64,000 nucleotides of DNA from Galbula dea (lineage: Eukaryota; Chordata; Aves; Piciformes; Galbulidae): positions 4,552,220-4,616,219 of the forward strand of contig VWZX01001688.1 of the NCBI GenBank assembly GCA_013399015.1, written 5' to 3'. The position numbers and the translations under genes are program-made. Below are positions 48,731 through 62,620 of this stretch, in pieces. A model generated the notes under the pieces. That model saw only the letters and a program-made list of their open reading frames with translations, had not been told where the DNA came from and ran no database searches. Within the stretch, counting starts at the first letter, position 1, and each line of letters starts with the position of its first letter.

Positions 48731-51700
48731 ATGTTTAGGAATGGCTCAAGCTCTGGGAGGATGATACAGGGAGAGAGGTTGTGAAGCCACATCCACTTAG
48801 GTAACATGAGAGTGCTTGCTAAACTCACTGGTGCTAACGGGGGTGCCCAAAAGCCACCCTGTAGTTGCCTTCCCATTGTTCTCCACAAATGAAAACACCA
48901 ATACCTGAGCAGTTGCATTTTGGATTCCCAGTTAAGCTCAAACTCTCTAACGTACTTCCTGAGGAGCAGCATTAACCTACTTTTAAGCAGACAGGTATTT
49001 GCCTAAATTTCTCTCTTGCCGAGGGTGTGGTTTCTAGATCAATTTAAGCTGATCTAAAACGAGGTCACTCCTGAGCTAGGTGGGTTTTTTCTTATCCCAC
49101 CCCAGCCTGGACCTTCAGCTGTGCAACCTCACCCACTGCTGCTACTAATGCTTACATCCACACACAGGTCAGGAAGCTGGTTATTTTTAAAAGTAATCCT
49201 TTTTTAACCATTTGTGCATTTGGTTTTACTGAATTAATTTTCTGCTGGATCAGCTTCTTGTTCTGACTGACTACATATTGTGCTGGAACTAGGGAGGCCA
49301 CAGGAATGCACAGCTGGGGGTAAGGAGAGGCTGCCTTAGGTTGGCTTAAACTGGTGGTGGAAGGGCAGACAGATGATTCAGGATCCCTCTGCTCTCCCTT
49401 TCATCTGCAGATAACTTGATTTCACTTTCTTTTTTTGTTCCATGGAGGCAGTTTGGTTTTCCTGAGTTTTGAGTGTTGGCCTTTCACTGACCAGCAGCAG
49501 GGCAAGAATTGCCTCTGTCGTGGGCAATGAGATGAAAAAAGTCTGCAATGATGGAACAGGGGGGCTGGCGAGCAGGTGTCCCTGCTGCCTGAACTACTCA
49601 TACCAGAAATGCTTGTAGCTCACATTTAAAAACAGGTCAGTATCTTGCTTTGGAATGGCATTGCTCTTTGAGGAAAAGGACAGAAAAAGATAGTTTGGGA
49701 GGTTTAGATCCTGGCTCATTAACACCTTAAGTAACTGTTGTTGAAGTTGTATGTGTTGTTGAAGAAAAATAAACCTTCCAGTCTCTTGATTTGATAAATT
49801 TCTTGGAAAAGTGGTGTTGGAATCTGTTTTCTCCCTGTTTTATCGAGGTGCTCTAGGTTTCCTTAAGTGTAGGATAGTTCCAGTACATATTCTTTAAAGA
49901 GGGGGCAATGCTGCACCTGTATCTTGTGACTTCATAGGAACAGTTGCAAGAGTTTAACCTTTTATAGCAGTGTTTTCTACAATCCTATTGCACCAGGTAG
50001 AACATTAAATTAGTGTGTGATAGTTTGCAGTGGGGGTGCTGCTTGTGTGTATTCTTAAAATAGCATAGCAAAAAACACTCTAAAGAGAGTGTGTGATGAG
50101 AAAGGGATCTTTTAAAAAAGAGGGGTTTTGAATGTGAGGTCCTCAGCTCTTGACTTCAGCTTCCTTTGGGACACAACAAAGAGCAGCATTTGTTCTGCTG
50201 AATACAATAAAGGATGATGCAGCTCAAACCGCAGTGGTTCAGTCCTCAGATCTGAGCTTGAATTTCAAATACCTTTCAAATAGAAAAGGTACAAACTGGA
50301 TCACCTTTCTTATGGACAACGTCTTTCTCTTCCTCCCCTTTCTTGTCTGCCGTGTAAATCCCATCCTGCTTCCTGTAGGATCAGTTCCACACAGGTTGCT
50401 GAAATATTGGCACTCTCCTGTCATTGTCTTTTTCCTCCTCCTTCCTGGATCAATTAAGAAACCAGTTTTTCCTCTTACTCTTCTCTGCTTCTCTTGTCTG
50501 TCCTCGTCTTGAGAAGGAGAACTAAATGCTTACGATGAAGTAATCCCTGTTTTTTGGCACTTGCTGCTTCAGACAATTTCTATAAAAACAAACTCCCAAT
50601 GTTTCCGAGGTTCTGCACAAGCAACATTACCAACTGAATAACTTTTTGGTCTCTTTGAGCTGTCTATATATGCTCTTATCTGATATTTGTACCAATTCCT
50701 GCCGTGGTTTTTGTTGGTGAGGAAGTCAGTATAGTTGGGAGCTTGTATTTAGGAGATAAGGGTGTGATTTTTAAACCATTAAATGGACAAAAATGTGCAG
50801 GTTTGTGCCTGATGAATTTGTATGTGCTGCTGTCATCATTGTTTACCCATATTAGGCCCATGCTAGTGGCAGAATTTCGTCATTTGCATTCAGTTTTACC
50901 AAATGGGCGGCAAAAACTTTGAGTTCTGCTCACAAATTCCCTTCATGGCTGTTTAAAAATCAGACACAAAGCATTTTTTCCTCTTTTCTGCTGAATCAGT
51001 TTCAAGCTCCTTGCCTTCCTACTTTGATGTCCTCTTTTTAAGTTTAACCATGTTTCTTTTCCATTCTGTTTTGCATCTTCTCTCATTTGTCTTGAACAAA
51101 GCACAAGTCCTAAATTAGAGCAAACTTTTTTCTTCTTCCAAATACTCCCTCTAATATAGCATGTGTTTGGGGAATTTTGAACTGTTCCTCTGGGCCCTGT
51201 GCATGCAAAACACTTATATAACAAAAATAATGGCATTATTATTTGTATAAGAATGCATAAATAGCTTGCATATTTAATTACACCATATTGGGTCATTCTT
51301 ATCACAAGTTTCTATTAATCTCTTCAGCATTATTACTGAGAACATAGTTGCCAACACTAATCACATTATGGGTAAGCCATTATATTAGCCCTAATCCAGG
51401 AATTTGAACAGATCTCTGTTGAACTGTGCTGGGTTGGACTATACTGATTATGTTATAAAAAATTAAGTATTGATTCTCATTGCTCTTGATGAGAGGAGAG
51501 TCAGAAATTAGATCTGTGTTTTGAGGTATGAAAGGGCACTGTTACTTCTGGAGATGCTACTGCTACCTGAAATGGAAAATGATCTTTGGATTTATGAAAT
51601 GGGGCTATAGTGCTGAATCTTACAGTTAATCAGCTGAGTGAGGTGGACAAAGTTCTGTCCTTCGATGTTCAGCACTCCAAAGGACTTCAGTTGATAAAAC

Positions 51701-54068
51701 AAGATCTCCATGGGGGTCCTTTTCTTATTATTTACTCCAGAGAACATTAGAAATAGTTCATATTATTGAAATGTTTGTAGTATTATATTTATTGTGCATC
51801 TATACACAGCTTGGATATAGGCCTATGTTATATTTTAGATGTGCATTTATATGTAATTGTATATTGGTATGAATCTGTGCATATGTGCACACAACACTAT
51901 ACTTCAAGAATGTCTTTAAACTTTATGTAAGTCTCATATTTCTGTAGCACAGATACATACATATGACTCGTTTAATGTAGGACCACTTTTAGGTCCATAT
52001 ATTGCCAATGCAGCTCACACAAAACTGACTTTGATTTTGTGATATTAGATTATTCTGTGCACTCTTGATTTGGTTAAAACTTTTGGCATATACCCAGGCA
52101 TTTCCGTCTCATTGTAACCTGAACATTTGAACTGTTAGGCTTATATTTGTGGAAAAACTATGCTGAGAACACACTCAAGTGTCAATATGAGTAGCAGGCA
52201 TAAGCCATGCTTCAGCCCCCTGGAAATGTGCCTCTGCAAGTCTGCTTAGTTGTAACATTTTCTTATAATAAATGGTGGTCTTTGCTTCTACAGTCCATCA
52301 CCAGACAGTTAGGATTCTTATTATTAACATATATTTATATTTTCTGGACTTATATTTTAGGGTTTTTGCTCCTTGTATTCACTAAAGGTAAAGCTGTTTC
52401 CATTTTTTACACCCAGATATGTACAAAAAGCATGTAAATCCTATTAATTGTTTTCAAAGGGAACAACGATAACTGATTCTGACCTGTAAAATACAATGGG
52501 ATAAATTTGGATGGCTTTAGTTTTTTCTCTCCAGGCAGGTGCAGAGTTATACCTCAGAAGAACCATTATTTTGTGCCTTTATTCCAATGTGTACATAAAT
52601 GCTTGCATAACCCTTGCACAGCTGCTGTACAAACTGCTCATGCCACAAGTATTAGTAATCTTAACAGGGGAGGTTACATGGAAAATTGGGGTGTGTATGC
52701 TAAACCATATGTAGCATGCCCCTGAATCATAAAACTTCTGCTGCTGGAGCAGAGAGATCTTTGGGTTTTACAGGTTTGTAGGAAGCAGGATTCTATACAA
52801 GAGCTGCACCCCAGTTTCTCTCCTGTTGAGGCTTATCTTGTGCCAGGTCATCCTTGCAGGAAACAGCATTTGGTCCAACATTATCTTAATATGGTGTCAG
52901 CTTCAACTTTTATTAATACTTCATTTCCATAGGAACAATTATTTTAACAGTTTGAATTTGTACCAGAGACACTCAAATTGGAAGTTCTGAGCTGCCAATT
53001 TCGAGCTGCAAGGGGCAGCACAGATGCAATGTGCATTTTTTTGTCTCTGTTTTTGTCACTAAAATAACTTACTTTATGTCTGTGAAGATTTATGGCTGTT
53101 TCTGAACTGGTCTGATACAAGATGGAAGTTGGAGATTCATTTGAGTCTCTAAAAGCACTGGCCACAAAAATCCCATCCCAAGTTGTGCAGAGTAGCACAG
53201 TTTGGCCTCAGTTCTCCATGGTCTGAGGAACGTTCCAGCTCCTGGTCTGACTGAGGGAGGAGGTTTGCCACACTACAAGTGGCTGTGTGAAGCAATCTCC
53301 CAGAGCTTTAGCAGCAGAAAATCATTAATCAGAAGTTTATGCTGGAGGATTTTGAAGTAATACGAAGGGACTGTTTCCTCTGCTGGTGCAGCATGGCATA
53401 GCAGCATGTGAGCAGATGGAGGAATGCTTATTTACCCGAGCTGAGGAGCTAACCTGGGGCTCTCCCGTGGGTATATATGGAGTGGTTGGTATTACTACTG
53501 CTCCTTTTGTCGAGTTGTATAGTTGTAAGTGTTTTATCTTTCTGAGACTGGGACTTCTAAGTTTTCAGTCGGAAAATTTTTGCTTCCTAAATAGTGCTTA
53601 GCGTGCACTGAGTTTGCTTTGTGAAGAGCATCTTTTCAGCATTCATCCAAAGCCTTTTCTGCAGTTGTCTGAGCCCCATAGGCAAATATATACTGTTAGA
53701 CTATTAAGATAATTTTTCAGTTAAGACATCGTCAAACTGCAAGCAGGACAATAGGAACAAAACCCCTTTTGTTCTGACTAAACTGTTCCTAATGACCCCC
53801 TCTATAAACAGTGGCACCAGCGGAGGTCTCAACAAGGCTCTTCATTGAGACCCCTTTCAAAAGGACAAGCAGAGCAGAACATGGGGCAGAAACTCTCAGA
53901 GTTACTGCACTTTACTCCGCTCTGGTGGTCTGACCACAAGAGAGAATCTGTTGTTTTTATTGTTCAAGGCACCCAAAAAGAATAATTTAAAAGCATGAAT
54001 TTCCACAATTAGCATCCTATAAAAAGTTCTAAATATTTGGATTGTCGGGAAAAGAGCAGAAGGAAACA

Positions 54069-54092
54069 TTTTGTTTGTTTGTCTGTTTGTTT
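54069..54092. repeat. (TTTG)n microsatellite
   Basis: About six TTTG units with one G-to-C-type interruption. Confidence 0.9.
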
Positions 54093-57000
54093 ACTTAAAT
54101 CAAGGGGCTATAAAATAGGCTCTTATGAGTTCCATATAAAAACTGTTGTGGTTTTTATTTAGATTAGTTGTTACCTGTTAAGCTCCTATGAAAATAAAAA
54201 TATAAAGTCCAAGGAATTTAAGATTTTTACATTCCAGTAAGATCCTTACATTTGTTTTGTTTCTCACATTCATCTTTGTGAATACCTTGTGTTTGTCAGG
54301 AGCAAGGGAAAGGTTTCAGTTTAGTTTCTAGAGAAGTTGGCTGTATGGTGACAAACTGAAACCACTAAGGACCAAGCTCTTGTTCTTCCAGATGAGTAAC
54401 CATAGGATGCTCTGTACAGATGCTTGTATCATAGACAGGGTATCTTCATGGAGCTGAGTGCTGTGGAGATTATGAATCACTTCTGATTATTTCTGTCCCT
54501 ATTTCTGTGTCCTGAGTACATCAAAAGAGTAGCACAGAAGACCTTCCACTTAATAACCTATTTACAGAGCATCTTCATTGTGTCTAATTGGGAAGTGATG
54601 ATGGATCAGGCAGCAGAAGTCCGTAATTTGGGTGATTTGGGAATTAGTCTGAGTACATTTGCAAATAGAAATGCCGGTTTCTTCAGAAAGAAACTGCAGT
54701 TTGTGTTCTAGCATCTGATTTATTAGGGATATTTCTAACTTAAAGCATGGGCTACTGCTTCATTTAGGAACAGATAGGAAGAGAACGTGGAAAGAGAAGA
54801 GATAAGAATATCTGTTACGACAGGAACCGCATATTCTGAGTAAAGGCTAAACCATGGAGAAAAGTAACTCCTGCAATATTCAGAACAGCTTCAAGTTTCC
54901 ATGATGTGATGGGGGTCTGAGGGCATACTGCCATTTGTGGGAAATGCTCAGTAGTTCACAGCTTTGGGCTTTTGGGGTTTGATTATGTATAGCGTCCTCA
55001 CTTTTCATTCTTAGGAGAGTGGGATGGAAGGTTTCGGTTGTGTCCTGGAAAAAGGAAGGATTTGGGTAAGTGCAGGATAAAGATCTAGTGCCCTGTGACA
55101 GGATACTGAGAGAAAGAGAAACGTCAAAGAAATCTTTAAGAGGTTTCCAGTAGAAACAAAAGAATCTTTGTGAAAGTTACTGTTAGCAAGTCTAATGGAA
55201 GGAATGGGGATGTAAAATGAATTGAGAGGATTTGCAAATTGTTTCTAAGCCTCGAGGCAAAAACAAAAAGCTGAACATTTACTGTTTACTATATTTGGTA
55301 TGTATGGAAGAGCAGTTTGGCCATCATGGGAGCTAATAAAATGCAGAGCCTAATTCGTCTCTTTACTCAAGCTGTGCTGTAGTGCTAGGGATAAAGAGAA
55401 TGCTTCTGGGAAAGGACAGTTGTGAGGAAGAGCAGCTGAGACTTGACCTGGCCTTTTGAGAAAACGACTTTTCACAGCAGCATAGCTGAGGTCCACAAGC
55501 ACATGCCAATGTTTTCCATGAAAGCAGGTTTATTTTTCTTTTTTTGTGTGTGCATGTAAGCATTGTAGAAAGTGCTGTACATCTAGTTTTCAGGATAAAG
55601 ATGGTAACTGTGTAATTGTGTAGATGTGGTACAGTAGGTACAGAAGATAGGGTATTCATTTTGTCACATCTTTCCTGAAAAATCCATGTCTGAGAATTGT
55701 TTTTACTGAAAATTTCTGAAAAAATGACTAATTGTATCTGATTAAAATTTACTGCATCAGAGGCTTTCTGGCTGAGAAGTCCAGGTGGATAGGCTGAAAG
55801 AAAGACCTTGTTTTATCAATCTATCTACAGAGGTTTATGGGAATGCATTTATCAGAATAAATGAACAAATGGGTTCCTAACTGTGTTTAATGCCATATAA
55901 ACCAGATTTTATGTAATGCTTTGACTAGAAACTCTCATGTTTAGGTATCATATCAGAGACATTGTAACTATTAATCATGAAGAACACAGTATCAAAGAGG
56001 ATCACTTTTTCCCTAGTTTTTTTATGATTACATTAGGATAAAGATAAGGGGAAAATAACAACATGAACTTTGACTGATGTAAAATTGCTTTCTGTTGAAA
56101 ATGATGAATCTGATTATATATGAAACTCCTGAGCCAAAGTATTTTCTTACTGTCTTTCAAACAATCTTGTGATTCTTGGATTTTAAGAACTAGTAGTTAT
56201 TATGAAAGCTTCTTATAAGCCTATATTAGCAACAGTAGGACAGAGCTATATTGGTATAACATGGTGATCTTGAAAATATTCTGATTTGCAGACTTTGGTG
56301 GTAGCCAAGTCTTTATGTCATATGAAAGCAATCTGTCTTATGTACCTTTTTGGATCACTATAAAAGCAACTTATGGGCCCTAAATGCTTGTGAAGCACAC
56401 TTTGAAAAAATTAGTGATATAGGACAATATAGAACACACAAATGAGATGAGTTTTCCCTATACAAGAACCAAATGTCTCTCTTCTAAAGGCCAGCAACTT
56501 GGATCAAGTTATAAGAGAAAAAAGGAACTGAGGAGTGAAGGGTGGTGCACTGAGAATTAGACTTGTCCAGAAACAGAAAAAATAAAAATCTAGTATATAA
56601 AAAAAATTAACGGTTCTGACATTTGTTTTAGATTTGTCACAGAATGATTTAAAAAACAAAACATGAATAGAAAGAATGAGACATCCCAGAATAGCCAACA
56701 TCCAGTGGCTAGGGTATTTACTTGGGCCATATCCAAGTAGTGCTTTATGGGATTTGGAGCAGACATTTGACATAATGTTTTCAACATTATTTTTTGTCAG
56801 ACTCAAATTTGGGCTCTGAAGTGGCTTGAAAAGGAGCTTGCTTGGAGTTCTGTACTTTATAGGTGAGACTTAGTCACCAGCCTGTTTTATGGCTCAGTCT
56901 TGCTTTGGCCTAGGCAATTTTATTTGTATTTTTTTAAACAAAGTGAAGTAGCTGTACAGAGGATAGAGAGACAATTATTCTGCTGCATCTCCTAGGGTGC

Positions 57001-59499
57001 TGTCCTATATTTGGGTATTTTTCAGACTTTGGGAGTGAAAGAAGTAACATCCACATTTCTAATCCATTCTTATTCAAATGAGATTTTTCTCATAGAAATA
57101 CCTGGACCTGCCTGAATAGATTTCCATGGAAATCAATATATTCCTTTCAATAATTTTATTTTTGTCAAGTTAATATTTTTTGATGGAAAAAACCCACTTT
57201 GTCCAAAAATTCCCAAACAGCTTTTCTTAGCTAAGACATATCTCTGTATTGTACAAATGTGAGGCATTTACCTTTGGTATTTTTGTAGGCTTAAGAAGAG
57301 AGCACAAGTGAAATGTAAAAAAAAATCTGTATGTGGAAATTGGTGGGAACTTTGTAAGGAATATGTAGAGTAAAATAGAAAAAGCTGTTGATGAAAGTCC
57401 GTCAGCTAATGCTGAAATTAAGTTAAAGTCAGTATGTAGCTGGAAAAAAAAATCAGAAAATTTATTGGGTTGAAATTTCAACTCTTCTCCTTTGCTTTGC
57501 AAACGTGGATCTTTCAATCCAGTCCTTTCATCTTTGTTCCCAGTCCCACTCTGAATCTCATCAAGCTCCACTGGACACACATGTTCAGCTTCTCTTTCTG
57601 GTTTAGCGTGTGCTCCTGCCAACCTCCTACTAGTTTGTGTTCCCTCCTCCCTGCTGTCTGCCTTACACCCAGGCCTGAGCCTACCACAAATTCACTTCCC
57701 TAGTGCTGTGCACCCTTGGGCATTATTGACTAAGAACTGAGACTTGCGAGTCCCAGGGGAACCTAAAGGCCTGTGTGGAGGAGGAGAGCATGTGTTTCAA
57801 CAGCACACTATCTCCATGCCTTAGCACTCGCAATTCGTTGATCAGCATTGTTAATTTTAAATGTGTTTACCACTTCTGCAGCTGGTTACTGGGTTAATGG
57901 CCCTGCTTGAAAACAGTTATGCCATTACTGTAGATGAAATCAATCCAGATCAGCATGCCTTGTAATGAAATGTTGTTACAGATTAGGTATGTATGCAGTC
58001 AATGCCTTGTTTATCTAGAAGAATAAAATGGAAATATATTTTGCTTCAGACGTGAGACTTGACCAGCTTCCCAAGCAGTTAAATGATATTGAAAAATATT
58101 GAGGGTAAATGTTTGATCTTAAATGTTCTCTTCAGCTCCATTCCTTAGTACAGGTTCAGTATTTGCAATGTTTCACTTTTAACGTTCATTTCTGAACAAC
58201 TGAAAGGAAAATGAGCACTGTGCAGGGTCGGCAAAGCTACCTAAGACATCTCCAGGCCAGGATTTCCTATAGCTGTGCTAATTCACCTACTGAGACATAA
58301 AATAGGTTGATTACCTGCTGAGAAGTGGAATTTATTAGCTCTGGTGCAAGTTTCTTGGTCTGCTCCTAGAACCTGGTCTGGCTTGTTTGAAGCTAACACA
58401 GGTAGTCTGAGCAGGTGCTGCACACACTTCCTGTAATTTAGGAAGCACTGGGTGATGCTTTACTGTAGATGAAATATATAAACAAGATTCTACTGACTTC
58501 TGGTCAGTGGAGATCCTATCATGCTTCTTAGTCTGGTTCCCCAGGGAAACTGCTTACACAATTTTATTACTTGTCTGACCTAGTTTCCAATATGCTGACA
58601 CATTTGTCACAGGTTGCATAGATGTTTCAGAGATGCTATGTTCTTACCAGTTTTACAAGAATTAGCACCTAAGTAGAGGAAGAAATCCTTATTAATGCTC
58701 CCATTGAGGAAGAAGGGAGAATGCAGCAATTATTCAAGGCATCCGACTGATTTGCACATTGCTCTGATATTCCTTGGTGAAAACACTGCTTTATTCAGTT
58801 ACCAAATCAAAACAGTCAGGAGGTGGCTAGGGGAAAGATGCCAAGGCATGCTAGGGTACTCCCCGGGAATAAGAGGTGCTGCATATTCTTGAGCTGGAGG
58901 CGAGAGTCTGAAAGGTTGGAGGGGGCAGGGGGCATTGCAGTGTGATGTGGTAGAGGGCAGGAGGACAGCTGGGATTATTCCAATATGGAGATGTAAGAGA
59001 TGTAACATAAATCCATGAAGAACCAAGCTTCATTAGTTCCACTTTTCAGGGAATAATTTGTTAGGAAAATATTGAGGTCTTAATTTTGGTATTTTGGATA
59101 CATTTACACGATGATTTAACCCTTCTACAATTCCGTGTATCAGTTGTAGCTGGTACACTGCCTTGCTGTTACACAGCAGGAACCTGCTGTTATTTGACCT
59201 GGAAAAGATCATTATACAAGCTTTATTTGGTGTGCATTTAATAAAGTTGTAGCTGTTGTGACTATAACTCATGACTCCCATGTCATTCTGCAGTGGTGTA
59301 ACCAGCGATTCAACATTCCAGTAACATCAGTTCAAAGGGAGGTATGAGGGACTCAAATGTATGCCAGAGCATTGTGACTTTTATTACTCCTCTCCTCCCG
59401 CACTCCTCTGTTAGGAAGACACATTCTCTAGCTGGAGAGCTTGGGAGTACAAAGCATCCTTAGACCTTGTAGTGCAAAATGTAAAAGTGATGTTATCTG

Positions 59500-59880
59500 C
59501 AGAAAGTGGACTTTAGATTCTATCGGCGCACATTTAGCATAAAGCATTTCCTATGGTAATGCCTCTCACTTTCCCAGACCGTTAAAGGCTCCAAGTGGCA
59601 CACAAGCTGCAGACCTCTTTGTAATGTTAATGAATCATCTTAATGGACTGTTTTAGCAGAAACATTCATCACCTTTTGTACCACAATGATTTTTTTTGTT
59701 ATACTTAAATGGTTAAGTAGGCAATAAATGCCTATCAGACCAACCACTATGGTCTAGTAATCCATCTCACTATAAATCACCAATGGATTATTATTGTCCT
59801 TTTTAATTAACACTCTTAAGGGATTCTGTCGTTGGATAGACTTTCACCTTGCACTAAGCAGGCATTAACATTTGAAATAA
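59500..59880. promoter_or_regulatory. Candidate distal enhancer upstream of BMP7
   Basis: A dense set of homeodomain-like words (TTAATGAATC, GGATTATTATTG, TTTTTAATTAACAC), an ACCAACCACTA RUNX-like word, and two small inverted repeats side by side (AGGCA/TGCCT near 59720-59734 and AGACCA/TGGTCT at 59737-59755). It lies about 12.4 kb upstream of exon 1. The texture resembles conserved non-coding elements of developmental genes; conservation could not be tested. Confidence 0.25.
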
Positions 59881-62526
59881 GAAAATGTGTGTTTATGTGA
59901 AAAGTGTTAATCAGTGTGACCTGGAACTGGTGGTGGTGGGATGGATGAAATATGTGCATGTGTATATGCCTGAATGTCCAAGGGTTGAGGTTCCTGACAT
60001 CACTTTTCAGTGTAAGCTAAAATCAGACCTATAGAATACTTATGCAAGTCATAGAGAAGGATAGTGTCAGTATCATTTGAATTAGGTCTTAAAGATACTT
60101 GGCTATATTTTGTTAAAAATAGCAGCTTTAAAGATTTTAATTCCAGGAGTTAGGAAGGTGACCTTTTTTAGTGAGTGTACATTTTGTGTGTAACATGAGT
60201 TTGTTTGTGGTCTATTTCAGCCCAAAGTGTTTTTAGAGAAGTAGATCAAATCTTTTTTCTGCAACAAAAGGTGAGAGGGGAAGTCTGATCCTGTCGTTCC
60301 TCTCTGAACTCTTTTCAGACTTCACAGCCAGAAAGAGTAAGCTAAGCAGCAAGAGTTCCTGGGAAAGGCAGGGGGGTCCATAGGCTTAGATGCTTTTTAC
60401 AGAACAATCCCTGCAGTTCTTTTGCAGATGAAATTCCCACACTTGGACACAAGCTTGATAAAGGATCACTCTCAATATACAAATATTTTTCGACGTGGTA
60501 CAGCTCAATGCTGGTTTTCTCCTTCTGGCAGAATATAAAGAGAGCAGCTTTGTTTTGGTTGTTTTTTTTTTTTGCCTTCCTGCAATATAATTTAATACAT
60601 TTACTGGTAATTTCCTCATCTTTTGTCAGGAGAGAAAGACATTTTTAAAAGGCTCTTGTTCAGGCACTGTTTCCCATCCATGAAATCTTATCCTACTTGC
60701 TTTGATTTTGTTACATTCGTAATAGTAGTAGTGCTCTTACCAGCTGCATGTTGTATGGATACCAACGCTAACAGCAGTTATGTGAGATAAGCAAGTGCTC
60801 CTTTTCTATTTCACAGACAGAGCAATTAACATGAAATGTTCCAAGATTTTCTGAGGTCTTTAAGAGTCACAATTAGTAGCATAGCTTAAGAGACCCTGTT
60901 TCTTGTCTGCACACAAACCTGGTATGCACATCCCTTTCCTCTTGGTATTTTTGTTAATTTTTTTCCTAGTATGGACTCCTGCAAATTAAAGAACAAATTA
61001 AACTGTTAATGGAATGCAAACACACTAAATCTTTTCAATTAAGAGACTGAATCTCTTAGTATAAATTCATTTCCTGAAACAAAACTCCAATTACATAAGA
61101 TTAATTCTTTCCTCTGAGATTGCATGGATTTATTGACTAACAAAATCTCCTGTTGCATAAATGGAAATGTGCTCTTTAACGTAGTCTGCTGTTCAGAGGC
61201 AAAACCATAGCATTAGCTCTTTCACTGGGTAGTTTTTGTTTCAGTTGCACACTAATCTGTCAGGGTTTATTCCGTTTGTAACTGAAAAGGTGTGATGTGG
61301 TTCACTACCAAACACCTAAAGGAGTTTGAACAAGATGAGAAATTAAACTAAGCTCACAAAGAGTTGTTGTTATTGCATGAAGAACTGCAGTGACAGAGAA
61401 TTGTATCTTATGTGCAGGACAGTATTGTGAGGAGGTATGTGTCCATTGATCTCACAATAGTTTTTTCAATTCATTTAACAGAGATGCACAAAACACACAC
61501 AGCTTCAAGTGTAGGCATGTCTTACAGAAGAATCTCCTTCATTCCCTATAGACACACCCTGCTAATTAAATCCATCATGGCCTAGCAGTAAGCCCCAGGG
61601 TTCAATCTTTTCTAGAGCACTGTTACTATCCAACATTTTAGCTCATAGAGTGGGCAGCCAAGATTTCATGTCTATGCATATAGTAGGAGTCCTAGCCAAT
61701 ATTTTCTACAGTTTTCTCCTCTCTATCCCAATCTGGATATGTAATGGTTTTGTTAGGGTTTTTTTGATAGGTAAAACATCAACATTCCTTTCATGTTACT
61801 TTCTTACATCCTAATGTGATAATCTGTATGAGGGTGGCAAGTTAAAGACTAATAAGATCAGGAATCTGTGCTCCATGTAGCTAGCTGGCCATGAGAAACC
61901 GTAGCAAAGATGGATATTGAATGACTTCTATAGCCCAGCCAGGTTTTATCAGAATAGGTCATCAACGTGCAGACTGCCCAAACCTGTTCCACTGCTTCCC
62001 CATTGATTAAATATCTGTAAGCATTTACTCCTATATCAATTTCTCCATAATCTATTTTATCTTAATCACACCCAAGTTCTTTTTCAAGCTGGGGCAAAAA
62101 AAACGTTCCCTCCAGTGGTGAGAAAAGATGATGTATCTCCTTCGCAGCCATTGAATTTCCTTGGAGCCAGAGTATGATCTCAGATTCCCATGGGCTGAAA
62201 TAGCAGTGAGACTCCAGGGAGGATAAGGGAGGTAAAACTTGCCTATGTATGCCTGAATGTAAAGGAATTTAAAAACTGATTTTTTTGCATTTGATTGCAG
62301 GGCTGATATGTACAGGGGAAGGAAGGAAGGAACAGAGGGAATTTGTAGCCTCCAGCCAAGTTCAGATGGCCAAAATTCCTTCTAAAGATCAATACTTGTA
62401 TCATCTAAAACAGGACAGAGGGCCTTGCTTGGAATTGCCACCTGTTCCTGTCCTGTTCACTCTCCTTCTTGAGTGTTGGATCTCAGCTTATTTTCCTGCT
62501 CTTACTTTCTGCCCCAGGTATCATCC

Positions 62527-62620
62527 TGCAAACATCCTGAGCACTGTGTTCCCTTCTCCTTGGTTCAGGCTTCTGCAAACATCCTGTGCACTGTGTTCTC
62601 TTCTCCTTGGTTCAGGCTTG
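62527..62620. repeat. Two-copy 47-base tandem duplication
   Basis: Copies 62527-62573 and 62574-62620 differ at only about three positions (unit starts TGCAAACATCCTG and ends TTGGTTCAGGCTT). The high identity suggests a recent event. Confidence 0.95.
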
